Shown: piece by piece, positions 17,363 to 25,250 of the stretch
Position numbering within the stretch: position 1 is the first letter of the stretch
Layout of the letters: each line of letters begins with the position of its first letter
From: Candidatus Kuenenia stuttgartensis
GTDB lineage: Bacteria > Planctomycetota > Planctomycetia > Planctomycetales > Planctomycetaceae
Assembly (NCBI GenBank): GCA_945906725.1
Contig: CAMDRI010000052.1
Location: forward strand, 1-32,915
Direction of reading: 5' to 3'
DNA length: 32,915 nucleotides
Notes under the pieces: model-generated
What the model saw: the letters and a program-made list of their open reading frames with translations, nothing else
Told to the model about the DNA's origin: nothing
The model's database searches: none
Translations under genes and position numbers: made by a program

Positions 17363-19066
17363 ATGTTCTCACGCATTCGGTCGTTGCTGGTTGGCGTTCC
17401 ATTGTCGGTCTTGATGATGTGCGGCTCAGCAATTTCGGATGACGTGACGAATGCTCGCGCGAAGAAGTTCGTTGACGCTCACGTCGCCAAGATGAGGCCG
17501 CTCGACAAGGAAGCGGGCATCGCTTGGTGGGACGCTAACACTTCCGGCAAAGACGAGGACTTTGCTCGCAAGGAAGTTGCTCAGAACAAGATCGACGCTG
17601 CATTGGCCGATCCGGTGGTGTTCCGTGAACTCAAGTCGATCAAGGAATCGGGCAAAATCAGCAACAAACTGCTGGCTCGGCAGATCGACGTGCTGTACCT
17701 GGCGTACTTGGAGAAGCAGGTCGATCCGCTGCTCTTGCGAGAAATGGTCGCGAAGGCCAACGCCATCGAGAAAGGATTCAACGTCTTTCGCGCGGAAGTG
17801 GACGGCAAGAAGCTCAGCGAAAACGACGTGCGCAAGGTTCTGAAGGAATCGAAATCGTCCGACGAACGCCGCAAAGTCTGGGAGGGCAGCAAACGAGTTG
17901 GCGCGAATGTCGAGAAGGATTTGATCGCGCTCGCCAAGCTGCGGAATCAAGCGGCGGCACAGCTTGGCTTCACGAACTATCACCAGATGATGCTGCACCT
18001 CAACGAGCAGGAACAGGCACACATCCTGAAGCTGTTCGATGAACTCGATGCGCTCACACGCGAGCCGTTCGCGAAGGCCAAGGCCGAGATCGACGAACGA
18101 CTGGCAGCCAACTGCGGCGTGAAAGTCGCCGACCTGCGGCCGTGGCATTATCACGACCCGTTCTTCCAGGAATCGCCGGCGGTGTTCGGCACAGACCTCG
18201 ATGCAATTTACAAAGACGCCGACATCCTGAAGCTCTGCCGTGAGTTCTACACCGGCATCGGCCTGCCGATCGACGATGTGCTCGAACGCAGCGATCTGTT
18301 CGAGAAGGCCGGAAAATCGCCGCATGCCTTTTGCACCGACATCGACCGCGAAGGGGATGTTCGCGTCCTGGCCAACATCGTCCCTTCCGAACGTTGGATG
18401 GACACGATGCTGCACGAACTTGGCCACTCGGTCTATTCCAGCAAGAATATCCCCACGTCCGTGCCCTACGTGCTTCGCGGAGCGTCACACATCCTCACCA
18501 CCGAGGGAGTCGCCATGCAGATGGGCCGGCTCGCAAAGAACGGTGCGTGGCAGGAAGCGATGGGGATTGCGTCCAAGGACGCCGCCGAACGCAAAAAGCT
18601 CAGCGACGCTGGAGCACGCGTGCTCCGCAATCAACTGCTAATCTTCTCACGCTGGTGCCAAGTCATGCTGCGGTTTGAGAAGGGTCTCTACGATAATCCG
18701 GATCAAGACCTTAACAAACTCTGGTGGGACTTGGCTGAGAAGTACCAACTGGTGCATCGGCCGGACGGCCGCAACGCTCCCGATTTTGCCAGCAAGATTC
18801 ACATCGTCGGCGCGCCGGTCTACTACCACAACTACATGATGGGCGAACTGTTCGCCTCGCAGGTGCATCACACGATCGCCCGCGAAGTCTGCGGCGGCAA
18901 AGACCCGCGAAAGGTGGCCTACGTCGGAGACAAGAAAGTCGGCGAGTTCATGAAGATTAAAGTTATTGCCCCCGGCCAGGTTCTGAGTTGGAATGAACTC
19001 ACCAAGTTCGCGACCGGCGAGGAACTCAACCCAAAAGCCTTTGCCAAAGATTTTCGATCCGAATAA
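17363..19066 (+). CDS. Exported M2/M3-like zinc metallopeptidase
   Basis: A 567-aa protein with a signal peptide (MFSRIRSLLVGVPLSVLMMCGSAISDD). The zinc site is HELGH (His351, Glu352, His355), with Glu381 in TTEGVAMQMG as the probable third ligand. The helical sequence before it (WWDANTSGKDED, KRVGANVEKDLIALAKLRNQAA, LGFTNYHQMML) resembles peptidase family M2, the group of angiotensin-converting enzyme, more than M3 oligopeptidases. The expected role is cutting peptides or dipeptides outside the cytoplasm. A strong Shine-Dalgarno (gagggga) sits 8 bases before the ATG. The gene is followed by 181 bases without a gene and a convergent sulfatase gene. Confidence 0.88.
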   Translation: MFSRIRSLLVGVPLSVLMMCGSAISDDVTNARAKKFVDAHVAKMRPLDKEAGIAWWDANTSGKDEDFARKEVAQNKIDAALADPVVFRELKSIKESGKISNKLLARQIDVLYLAYLEKQVDPLLLREMVAKANAIEKGFNVFRAEVDGKKLSENDVRKVLKESKSSDERRKVWEGSKRVGANVEKDLIALAKLRNQAAAQLGFTNYHQMMLHLNEQEQAHILKLFDELDALTREPFAKAKAEIDERLAANCGVKVADLRPWHYHDPFFQESPAVFGTDLDAIYKDADILKLCREFYTGIGLPIDDVLERSDLFEKAGKSPHAFCTDIDREGDVRVLANIVPSERWMDTMLHELGHSVYSSKNIPTSVPYVLRGASHILTTEGVAMQMGRLAKNGAWQEAMGIASKDAAERKKLSDAGARVLRNQLLIFSRWCQVMLRFEKGLYDNPDQDLNKLWWDLAEKYQLVHRPDGRNAPDFASKIHIVGAPVYYHNYMMGELFASQVHHTIAREVCGGKDPRKVAYVGDKKVGEFMKIKVIAPGQVLSWNELTKFATGEELNPKAFAKDFRSE

Positions 19067-19247
19067 CGCTCGGCCGGGTTCAGTGCGACATTGGCGTTGC
19101 AACTTTGGGCCATGACGAGGCATTAGTCTTGAAGACATCGCACTCGGAAGAAGAAATGACTCAGCGGGCATCGAGTGGCAACTCGACCGCGCTGCGGAGT
19201 TGTTCGATGTGTTTCGGCCGCGATTGTGGCGGTTCGTTCACTTTCGG

Positions 19248-21380
19248 CTAGATTCCCGTCGCCGCATAGTCCTTGCCGTTCAGGCTGCGGGTGACGGACG
19301 TCAGCCACGTTTCGAGTTCCACTCGCATTCGCCGCACTCGTTCGGACTCTTGTTTCGAAACGTCGTTAGCTTCCTGCGGATCATCGGCAAGGTTGTAGAG
19401 TTCCCACTTCACAACGTTGTTTTTGTTCTGGATGCGATGCAATTTCCAGGGCCAGACGTTCCAGGCCGAGTGGCCAGGGAATTGGTCTTCCGGGTACTGG
19501 CGTTTAATCTCGGCGGCGTCGAGGACCAATCGGCTCTTGTCGCCGATCTCATCGCCGGACTTCTGCGCCACGAGCAGTTCGCTCGCCCATTTGTCGTGCG
19601 GCGTGCCGATGCCGCCGGTCGGGTGATTCCAAAATCCGAGCGGCTTTTCGCGAGCGGCCATCTTGCCGTCGATCAGCGGCAAGAGGCTGATACCGTCCAG
19701 TGGATGTTGTGAACCGGGACGTGCTGCGGCCAACTCGACGACTGTCGGGAAGATGTCCTCGGAGCAAGCCGGGATGTTTGTCACACGCGGCGCGATGCGG
19801 TCGGGCCACTCGATGATTCCGGGGACTCGCAAACCCCCTTCGTAGATCGCGGCCTTGTTGCCTCGACCGCCCGTCGAGCCGAGTCCCGGCAAGCCGCCGT
19901 TGTCACTCGTGTACCAGACGACTGTGTCACGCTCGATCTTGAGTTCGCGCAACGCCGCTCGCAACGAGCCGACAGCGCGATCGAGGCCGGTCATCTCGCC
20001 GAGGAAGTCCGCCTTCTTCCCCTCGGACTTGTAGAGCGCGGCATCCTCGTCAGCGGCCTTGTGCGGATTGTGCGGCGAGCCGAACCAGACGACCGCCAGG
20101 AACGGCTGCTTCGTTGCGGACTGACCGCGCATGAATTCGATGGCGGCAGCGGCGGCGACCTGAGAACTCTCGCCGTGGAACTGCGTGGCGACTCCTTCGC
20201 GGCTGAGGATCGGATCGTTGTCGTAAAAGTTGTACGCCGACAGCCAGCGATCGAAGCCGCTTGCGCCGGGATTCACGGGGCTCGATTTCTGAATCGAGCC
20301 GAGATGCCATTTGCCAAAGTGCCCCGTTGAGTAGCCGGCAGACTTCAACGCCTCGGCCACTGTGACCTCTTGCGGCCGCAGCGTGTGCCCCCACGAGAAA
20401 CAACCGAAGCGATTCGGATGCCGCCCGGTCATCACCGCACCACGCGTCGGTGAGCAGACCGGGTGCGCCGCGTAAAACCGATCGAACCGCAGTCCGGCCG
20501 CAGCCATCGCGTCGAGGTGCGGAGTCTTCAGTACCGGATGTCCGTTGTACGCGACATCGCCCCAACCTTGATCATCCGCCATCACCAACAGGATGTTCGG
20601 CCGAGCCTTCGTTTTCGCATCGCTCGACGGACCTGCGGCAGGTTCAGCGTCTCCGGTGGCAACCTTGAGCAGCCGCGCATGGATCTCTTTGTGAATCGCC
20701 GCGTCCCACTCGGCGGCGATGTGAGCTTTGACATCGAAGAGCGAGTCGTACGCCGGCCCCGGCTTTTTCAAGAATCCGCTGGCCGGTTCGCCGAGGTCGA
20801 TGAAGTCGGCTCGCGGTTCGTTCGCCCACTTCTTCCAGCCGAGCGCATTGCGAGTCGCCAAGTTGGCGGCGCGGCGAATGTTGCTCGGCAACTTGTCCGG
20901 CTGGGATTTGTCGAACCGCCCGACCGAGAAGGGATCGAGAAACACCACGAAATCGAGCGTGACCACCGGCTCCTCGGCCAGCAGCTGACTGACCTCCCAC
21001 GCGGTGTGTCCGCCCCAACTGTTGCCGACAATCGCCAAGCGGTCGGCGGGAGACTCCTGATGCCGCCGCCGAATCTGCTCCGCAATCCCTTTCGACAGCG
21101 GTGCCGGCTGCTCTTTGATCTTGCCGGCCGACGCCCCGTTCCAGTTGAAGTACTCCGCGCGGATGCCGTCCTTCCGCAGGTCGCCGGCAAGCTGAAACAT
21201 GCCGCTGTTTCCAACCCCTCGCGGAGCCTTGTTCGCGATTTGGTCAGCGGTCGGCTCGGAATCGAAACCTCCGATGAGAAACACGCTGAGCGGCTTCGAG
21301 GGTTCTTCGGCACGGACGGCTTGTGTTCTTAAGCTGCACAGCAAACACGCCAGCGCGAGGAGGAATCGGCACCAAGACAT
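19248..21380 (-). CDS. Exported alpha/beta hydrolase-sulfatase fusion protein
   Basis: A 710-aa product with two domains. After a signal peptide (MSWCRFLLALACLLCSLRTQAVRAEE), residues ~30-240 form an alpha/beta-hydrolase-like domain with the nucleophile elbow GNSWGG (Ser121), a VVFLDPF acid segment and histidines around HIAAEWDAAIH. From ~260 on is a complete formylglycine sulfatase: NILLVMADDQGWGD metal motif, CSPTRG with Cys309 as the residue to be oxidised, TGHFGKWHLG, and a later TSDNGG. The sulfatase half should remove sulfate esters from polysaccharide outside the cytoplasm; the first half could remove acyl or other esters (inference). The ATG at 21380 is chosen over one at 21413 because GGAG lies 6 bases upstream. 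It is third in a leftward set after the 87-aa and PSD1 genes. Confidence 0.92.
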   Translation of the reverse strand: MSWCRFLLALACLLCSLRTQAVRAEEPSKPLSVFLIGGFDSEPTADQIANKAPRGVGNSGMFQLAGDLRKDGIRAEYFNWNGASAGKIKEQPAPLSKGIAEQIRRRHQESPADRLAIVGNSWGGHTAWEVSQLLAEEPVVTLDFVVFLDPFSVGRFDKSQPDKLPSNIRRAANLATRNALGWKKWANEPRADFIDLGEPASGFLKKPGPAYDSLFDVKAHIAAEWDAAIHKEIHARLLKVATGDAEPAAGPSSDAKTKARPNILLVMADDQGWGDVAYNGHPVLKTPHLDAMAAAGLRFDRFYAAHPVCSPTRGAVMTGRHPNRFGCFSWGHTLRPQEVTVAEALKSAGYSTGHFGKWHLGSIQKSSPVNPGASGFDRWLSAYNFYDNDPILSREGVATQFHGESSQVAAAAAIEFMRGQSATKQPFLAVVWFGSPHNPHKAADEDAALYKSEGKKADFLGEMTGLDRAVGSLRAALRELKIERDTVVWYTSDNGGLPGLGSTGGRGNKAAIYEGGLRVPGIIEWPDRIAPRVTNIPACSEDIFPTVVELAAARPGSQHPLDGISLLPLIDGKMAAREKPLGFWNHPTGGIGTPHDKWASELLVAQKSGDEIGDKSRLVLDAAEIKRQYPEDQFPGHSAWNVWPWKLHRIQNKNNVVKWELYNLADDPQEANDVSKQESERVRRMRVELETWLTSVTRSLNGKDYAATGI

Positions 21381-21421
21381 GATTGCTCCATTTCTTGCAG
21401 CACGGCCGGTCAAGTACGCCG

Positions 21422-21443
21422 CTCAGTCGCTCCCGCGATTGAG
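21422..21443. repeat. CGGGAGCG hairpin, copy 2
   Basis: The arms ctcagtcgc (21422-21430) and gcgattgag (21435-21443) have one mismatch and a tccc loop. It lies in the 156-base gap between the PSD1 and sulfatase genes and belongs to the same design as 1088-1101 and 21506-21523. Confidence 0.55.
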
Positions 21444-21505
21444 ACCCCGAAACGTCTTCAACGACGGCGACGCGGCCAATGGAAATCGACCGACGGTTGG
21501 AATGC

Positions 21506-21523
21506 GAGTCGCGGGAGCGACTC
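21506..21523. repeat. CGGGAGCG hairpin, copy 3
   Basis: A perfect 7-bp stem gagtcgc/gcgactc around ggga, immediately followed by tcctacg, the hexamer that also sits beside copy 1. It lies 13 bases after the PSD1 stop, so it may protect or attenuate the transcript between PSD1 and sulfatase (inference). Confidence 0.6.
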
Positions 21524-21536
21524 TCCTACGTTCGCG

Positions 21537-24500
21537 CTACTCCTTCGTCACGGCCTCGTCGAGATTCAGGATCAGCCCGCAGACTGCCGTCCACGCCGCA
21601 ACCTCGGTTGGATCGAGTGACGCATCGGCAACCGACTCGCCCGTCTGCAACACGGCGACCGCTTCATCGCGATGCTGTCGGTAGTGGGCGAGATGCCGCT
21701 CCACGCCGCGATTCAACACCGTCATTTCGCGCTCGTTCGGTTCGCGAGTCAGCACTGCTCGGAAGGCAAATCGCAAGCGTCGGTCGAGATCGGCGCTGCC
21801 GCTGGTCAGCGTCCGCTCAGCCAATTTGCGCGCGGCCTCGACAAAGCTGACTTCGTTGAGCAGCGTTAGCGCCTGCAATGGCGTGTTGGTACGTGTCTCA
21901 CGCACGATGCAGGTCTCTCGGCCAGCCGCGTCGAACGTCATCATCACCGGCGGAGCGATCGTCCTTTTCCAAAAAACGTACAAGCCTCGGCGGTACAGCG
22001 ACGGGCCGTGATCTTGCACGTACTTTTCCGTGCTTTGGAGATCGTCCCACAAGCCATCCGGCTGATACGGCTTGATCGACGGGCCACCGAGTTTCTCGAC
22101 CATCAAACCGCTGGCGGCGAGAGCCTGATCGCGGACCATCTCCGCTGACAAACGTGAGCGCGGGCCGCGTGCGAGCAACCGGTTGTCAGGATCGCGAGCC
22201 AATAACTCGGCACTGGCTTGTGACGATTGCCGGTAGGTTACCGAAGTGACGAGTTTGCGGACGATGCGTTTGATGTCCCATTTTTGAAAAACGGTATTAC
22301 GGCTGCCGGCGGTCGGCTCTCGGCTGTCGGCCGGGCCGGCGAATTCGACAGCGAGCCAATCGAGTAATTCCGGATGCGTCGGCCAGTCCCCTTGCGAGCC
22401 GAAGTCATCGACGGTCTTCACGAGTCCTTGGCCGAAGAGTTGTTGCCAGAAGCGATTCACAATCACGCGCGCGGTCAGTGGATTGGCGGGATCAACCAGC
22501 CAGCGAGCGAGTTCCAATCGCGATGTGGCCGCTTTCCGTTTCTCAGTCAACGCGGCCGGAGTACTCGGAGAGACTCGCTCGCCCGGTCGGTCGTACGCGC
22601 CGCGAATCAAGACATGCGCGGGTCGCGCCTCGGGAAGATCCTGCATCACCATCGTGGTCGGAAACATCTCGCTGAGTTGCTCGCGTTCTCGCCGCAGAAG
22701 CGTGAGCTGCCGGTGAGCAGTTCGGAGGTCATCCGGAGCGTGCTTCGCCAGGAACGCGGTTCGCAGTTTCAGCGACTGCGCCGGCGAACGAGTCGCAGTT
22801 GGAGTGGCGATCAGCTCAGTCACGGTTTCCGAAACCGAGAGCATTGCGACTTCATTATCGGACAGACTCGCATCGAACAGTCGCACATCGTCGATTGCTC
22901 CGCGAAATGGGGGCGTCAGTCCGCCGAAGCCGAGACGGAAAATGTCTTTCGAGGCAAACGCCTGGTTGAGTTCATCCAGCACGACTCGCTTCGCGGCCGG
23001 CTGGCCGTTGACGAAGAACCGCACGCCGTCGGCAAATCGCGAGCCGTCGTAACTCACCGCGACGTGAACCCACCGGCCGAGCGGCACAGCGTCGGCTGTC
23101 TCGACACGCAAGGCGTCGTCCAACCAACGCTTGATGAGGTTCAGTTGCAGCTTGCCATTTTCGAGGCACAGGTTGTAGCCATCAGAGTTCGGATCGTCGG
23201 ACATGCGTGACAGGATCGTCCCCGATTCGGCTTCGGCTCGAATCCAGACGGACATCGAGAACGGCTCGTAGAAGCCAATGTTCGCGAGGTCTCCGACCGC
23301 GAAGCGCCGCCGACCGTCGAAGACCGCAGCCTTCCCCAACCGTCCCTCGACCAGCACGAGTTCGGTGCGATCCGCTTCGTTGACGACCGGCGGTCCTGAT
23401 GTCGGCCCTAGCGGCTGAGGTTGCTGTCGAGCGATCGATCGCAATTCATCGTTGTCGTCTGCGGCCACGAGCGTCGGTTTGCCATCGGAATCCAACGGCA
23501 GGTGCAACACGGTGCCGTGAGTCACTGTCCAATCGCTGATTGTTTTTGCCGCGGACTGTTCCCAATCGCGTTGTGTTTGTTGTGCGAGCGATTGCAACTT
23601 CGCAACGTGCTGCTCCGCCGATCGAAGACGCTGATCGAGGTTGCTGAGCATTCGCTGTTGCTCGCGAGTCGGCGTCTTCACAAACGGCGGCGAGTTGCCG
23701 AACTTGACTGCACGGCCGCGTTCCGGCACGTTGTTGAAGAACGCGAAGAACTGGTAGTACTCGCGCTGCGAGAACGGATCGAATTTGTGGTCGTGGCAGC
23801 GGCAGCAGCCGAGCGTCAGGCCGAGCCACACGGTCGCCGTCGTATCGACGCGATCGACGACGTATTCGACAGCGTACTCTTCGGGGATGATCCCACCTTC
23901 GGCGTTGCCGCGATGATTGCGGTTGAAGCCGGTCGCCAGGACTTGATCCATCGTCGCCTTCGGCAATTGGTCTCCCGCGAGTTGCTCCAGCGTGAACTCG
24001 TCGAACGGTTTGTTGTCGTTCAACGCTTCGATGACCCAGTCGCGCCACCGCCACATGCTCCGTTCGCCGTCGGATTGATAGCCAGACGTGTCTGCGTACC
24101 GGGCTGCATCCAACCACGGCCGAGCGAATCGCTCACCGAATCGCGGCGAGGCCAACAGGCGATCAACAACCCGCTCGAAAGCATCGGGCGAATCGTCACC
24201 GAGGAAATCTTCGATCTCACTGATCGACGGCGGCAGGCCGGTCAGATCGAGCGTCACGCGCCGCAGCAACGTCGCTCGCGTCGCACTGGGAGACGGCGGC
24301 AAGCCCTCGTGTTCGAGTTGTGCGAGAACAAATCTGTCGATCGGACTTGAGATTTGAGATTTGTGATTTGAGATCAGTGGCACATGCGGCCGCACCGGCG
24401 CGAGAAACGCCCAATGCCCCTGAGACTTCGCCCCCTGCTCGATCCAGCGGCGCACGGTCTCGATCTGTTGCGGCGTGAGCTTCTTGCCGGAACTGGCCGG

Positions 24501-24800
24501 CGGCATCCGTTCGTCAGGGTCGGTCGCGGTCAGCCGGCGAAACAGTTCGCTCTTCGCGGGATCACCGGGGACGAGCACTCGATGGCCGTCCCGCTCAACG
24601 AAGAGTTGTTCGACATCGTCGAGCCGCAAATCTGCCTTGCGTTGTTTCGCATCGGGACCGTGACACTGAAAACAAACGTCGGACAAGATCGGCCGGACGT
24701 CCCGATTGAACGAGACGGCTTCGTCCTTCGGGGCCGCTGACGAAATGGATGAACTCGTCAGCAGGAGCAGGATCGCGGCGAATGTTTGTCGAGTGGTCAT
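21537..24800 (-). CDS. PSD1 / DUF1549-LamG-DUF1553 protein with cytochrome-c haem motif
   Basis: A 1087-aa exported protein of the planctomycete PSD1 family. A signal peptide (to about residue 23) precedes a cytochrome-c-like domain with the haem motif CFQCH (Cys43, Cys46, His47). DUF1549 follows at roughly residues 120-330 (TLDLTGLPPS, RYADTSGYQSDG). A LamG/concanavalin-like segment lies around 480-645 (GKAAVFDGRRRF to DDVRLFD), and DUF1553 runs from ~775 to the end (VNRFWQQLFGQGL). Such proteins accompany sulfatases and DUF1501 proteins in clusters thought to handle complex polysaccharides; their biochemical role is not settled. The ATG at 24800 gives a normal signal peptide. It begins 5 bases after the 87-aa gene ends. 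Residues just before DUF1549 (ISNHKSQISS) are coded by a 7-bp tandem repeat. Confidence 0.95.
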   Translation of the reverse strand: MTTRQTFAAILLLLTSSSISSAAPKDEAVSFNRDVRPILSDVCFQCHGPDAKQRKADLRLDDVEQLFVERDGHRVLVPGDPAKSELFRRLTATDPDERMPPASSGKKLTPQQIETVRRWIEQGAKSQGHWAFLAPVRPHVPLISNHKSQISSPIDRFVLAQLEHEGLPPSPSATRATLLRRVTLDLTGLPPSISEIEDFLGDDSPDAFERVVDRLLASPRFGERFARPWLDAARYADTSGYQSDGERSMWRWRDWVIEALNDNKPFDEFTLEQLAGDQLPKATMDQVLATGFNRNHRGNAEGGIIPEEYAVEYVVDRVDTTATVWLGLTLGCCRCHDHKFDPFSQREYYQFFAFFNNVPERGRAVKFGNSPPFVKTPTREQQRMLSNLDQRLRSAEQHVAKLQSLAQQTQRDWEQSAAKTISDWTVTHGTVLHLPLDSDGKPTLVAADDNDELRSIARQQPQPLGPTSGPPVVNEADRTELVLVEGRLGKAAVFDGRRRFAVGDLANIGFYEPFSMSVWIRAEAESGTILSRMSDDPNSDGYNLCLENGKLQLNLIKRWLDDALRVETADAVPLGRWVHVAVSYDGSRFADGVRFFVNGQPAAKRVVLDELNQAFASKDIFRLGFGGLTPPFRGAIDDVRLFDASLSDNEVAMLSVSETVTELIATPTATRSPAQSLKLRTAFLAKHAPDDLRTAHRQLTLLRREREQLSEMFPTTMVMQDLPEARPAHVLIRGAYDRPGERVSPSTPAALTEKRKAATSRLELARWLVDPANPLTARVIVNRFWQQLFGQGLVKTVDDFGSQGDWPTHPELLDWLAVEFAGPADSREPTAGSRNTVFQKWDIKRIVRKLVTSVTYRQSSQASAELLARDPDNRLLARGPRSRLSAEMVRDQALAASGLMVEKLGGPSIKPYQPDGLWDDLQSTEKYVQDHGPSLYRRGLYVFWKRTIAPPVMMTFDAAGRETCIVRETRTNTPLQALTLLNEVSFVEAARKLAERTLTSGSADLDRRLRFAFRAVLTREPNEREMTVLNRGVERHLAHYRQHRDEAVAVLQTGESVADASLDPTEVAAWTAVCGLILNLDEAVTKE
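24345..24372. repeat. Four tandem 7-bp units (ATTTGAG) inside the PSD1 gene
   Basis: The units acttgag, atttgag, atttgtg and atttgag run without gaps. Because 7 is not a multiple of 3, the array shifts frame each unit; four units add 28 bases. The coding strand reads ISNHKSQISS here, in a linker before DUF1549. A related heptamer hairpin is at 15612-15634. Confidence 0.75.
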
Positions 24801-24805
24801 GTCGG

Positions 24806-25069
24806 CTACTGCCCTTTGCGTTTCAGCTTCGCGTCGTTGTCCGTCATGAATTGTTTGAGCGTGTCGGCGAATTCGAGCAGCCGCGTCCATTGCTCGACGT
24901 ACAGAGTGACCGGCATCCGTTGCAGGCCATAGACGCTGATCGCACCCTTCTCGCTGACCTTGCAGTACAGCGTGCCGCGAGCGGGGGCTTCGGTCAGCAA
25001 CAGCTTGCCGGCTTGCTCCGGGGTGATCTCGCCCGAGGCGACTTTTTGCAGGATCTCTTCTTTGGTCAT
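24806..25069 (-). CDS. Small conserved-looking protein, 87 aa, first gene of the PSD1 operon
   Basis: ATG at 25069 with GGAG about 8 bases upstream. No named function. The first ~22 residues (TKEEILQKVASGEITPEQAGKLL) resemble the short oligomerisation helices of SHOCT-like segments. The rest contains a compact stretch, KGAISVYGLQRMPVTLYVEQW, and a basic C-terminus. There is no signal peptide, so it should stay in the cytoplasm, unlike the exported PSD1 and sulfatase proteins encoded 5 bases and further downstream. It may be a small regulator or adaptor of the cluster, but nothing in the sequence proves this. Confidence 0.78.
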   Translation of the reverse strand: MTKEEILQKVASGEITPEQAGKLLLTEAPARGTLYCKVSEKGAISVYGLQRMPVTLYVEQWTRLLEFADTLKQFMTDNDAKLKRKGQ

Positions 25070-25149
25070 GGAGGCACTCCGTTGTTCAGTTCGTGGTTCC
25101 GGCTTCAGCTGGCCTGTTCGGGTCGTGCCGATTCTAAAGCCGAGTCGAC

Positions 25150-25191
25150 CGGACGCCTACGTCCGGTCGATCATTCAGACGTAGGCGTCCG
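25150..25191. repeat. Perfect 14-bp inverted repeat in a divergent promoter region
   Basis: The arms cggacgcctacgtc (25150-25163) and gacgtaggcgtccg (25178-25191) flank a 14-base spacer. The left arm can also fold on itself (ccggac/gtccgg, 25049+100 to 25166). It lies between the leftward 87-aa gene (start 25069) and the rightward DUF1501 gene (start 25251). It could be an operator for a dimeric regulator or a REP-like palindrome. Confidence 0.75.
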
Positions 25192-25250
25192 AACTACGCT
25201 GGAGTCGCGGCCGATCCTCCCGATAGGATGCTCGCCCGTGGGAGGTGCTC

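Noticed and set aside
17426..18427. Leftward frame (333 codons) antisense to the metallopeptidase
   Set aside because: Same cause: shadow of a conserved gene, with no own start signal.
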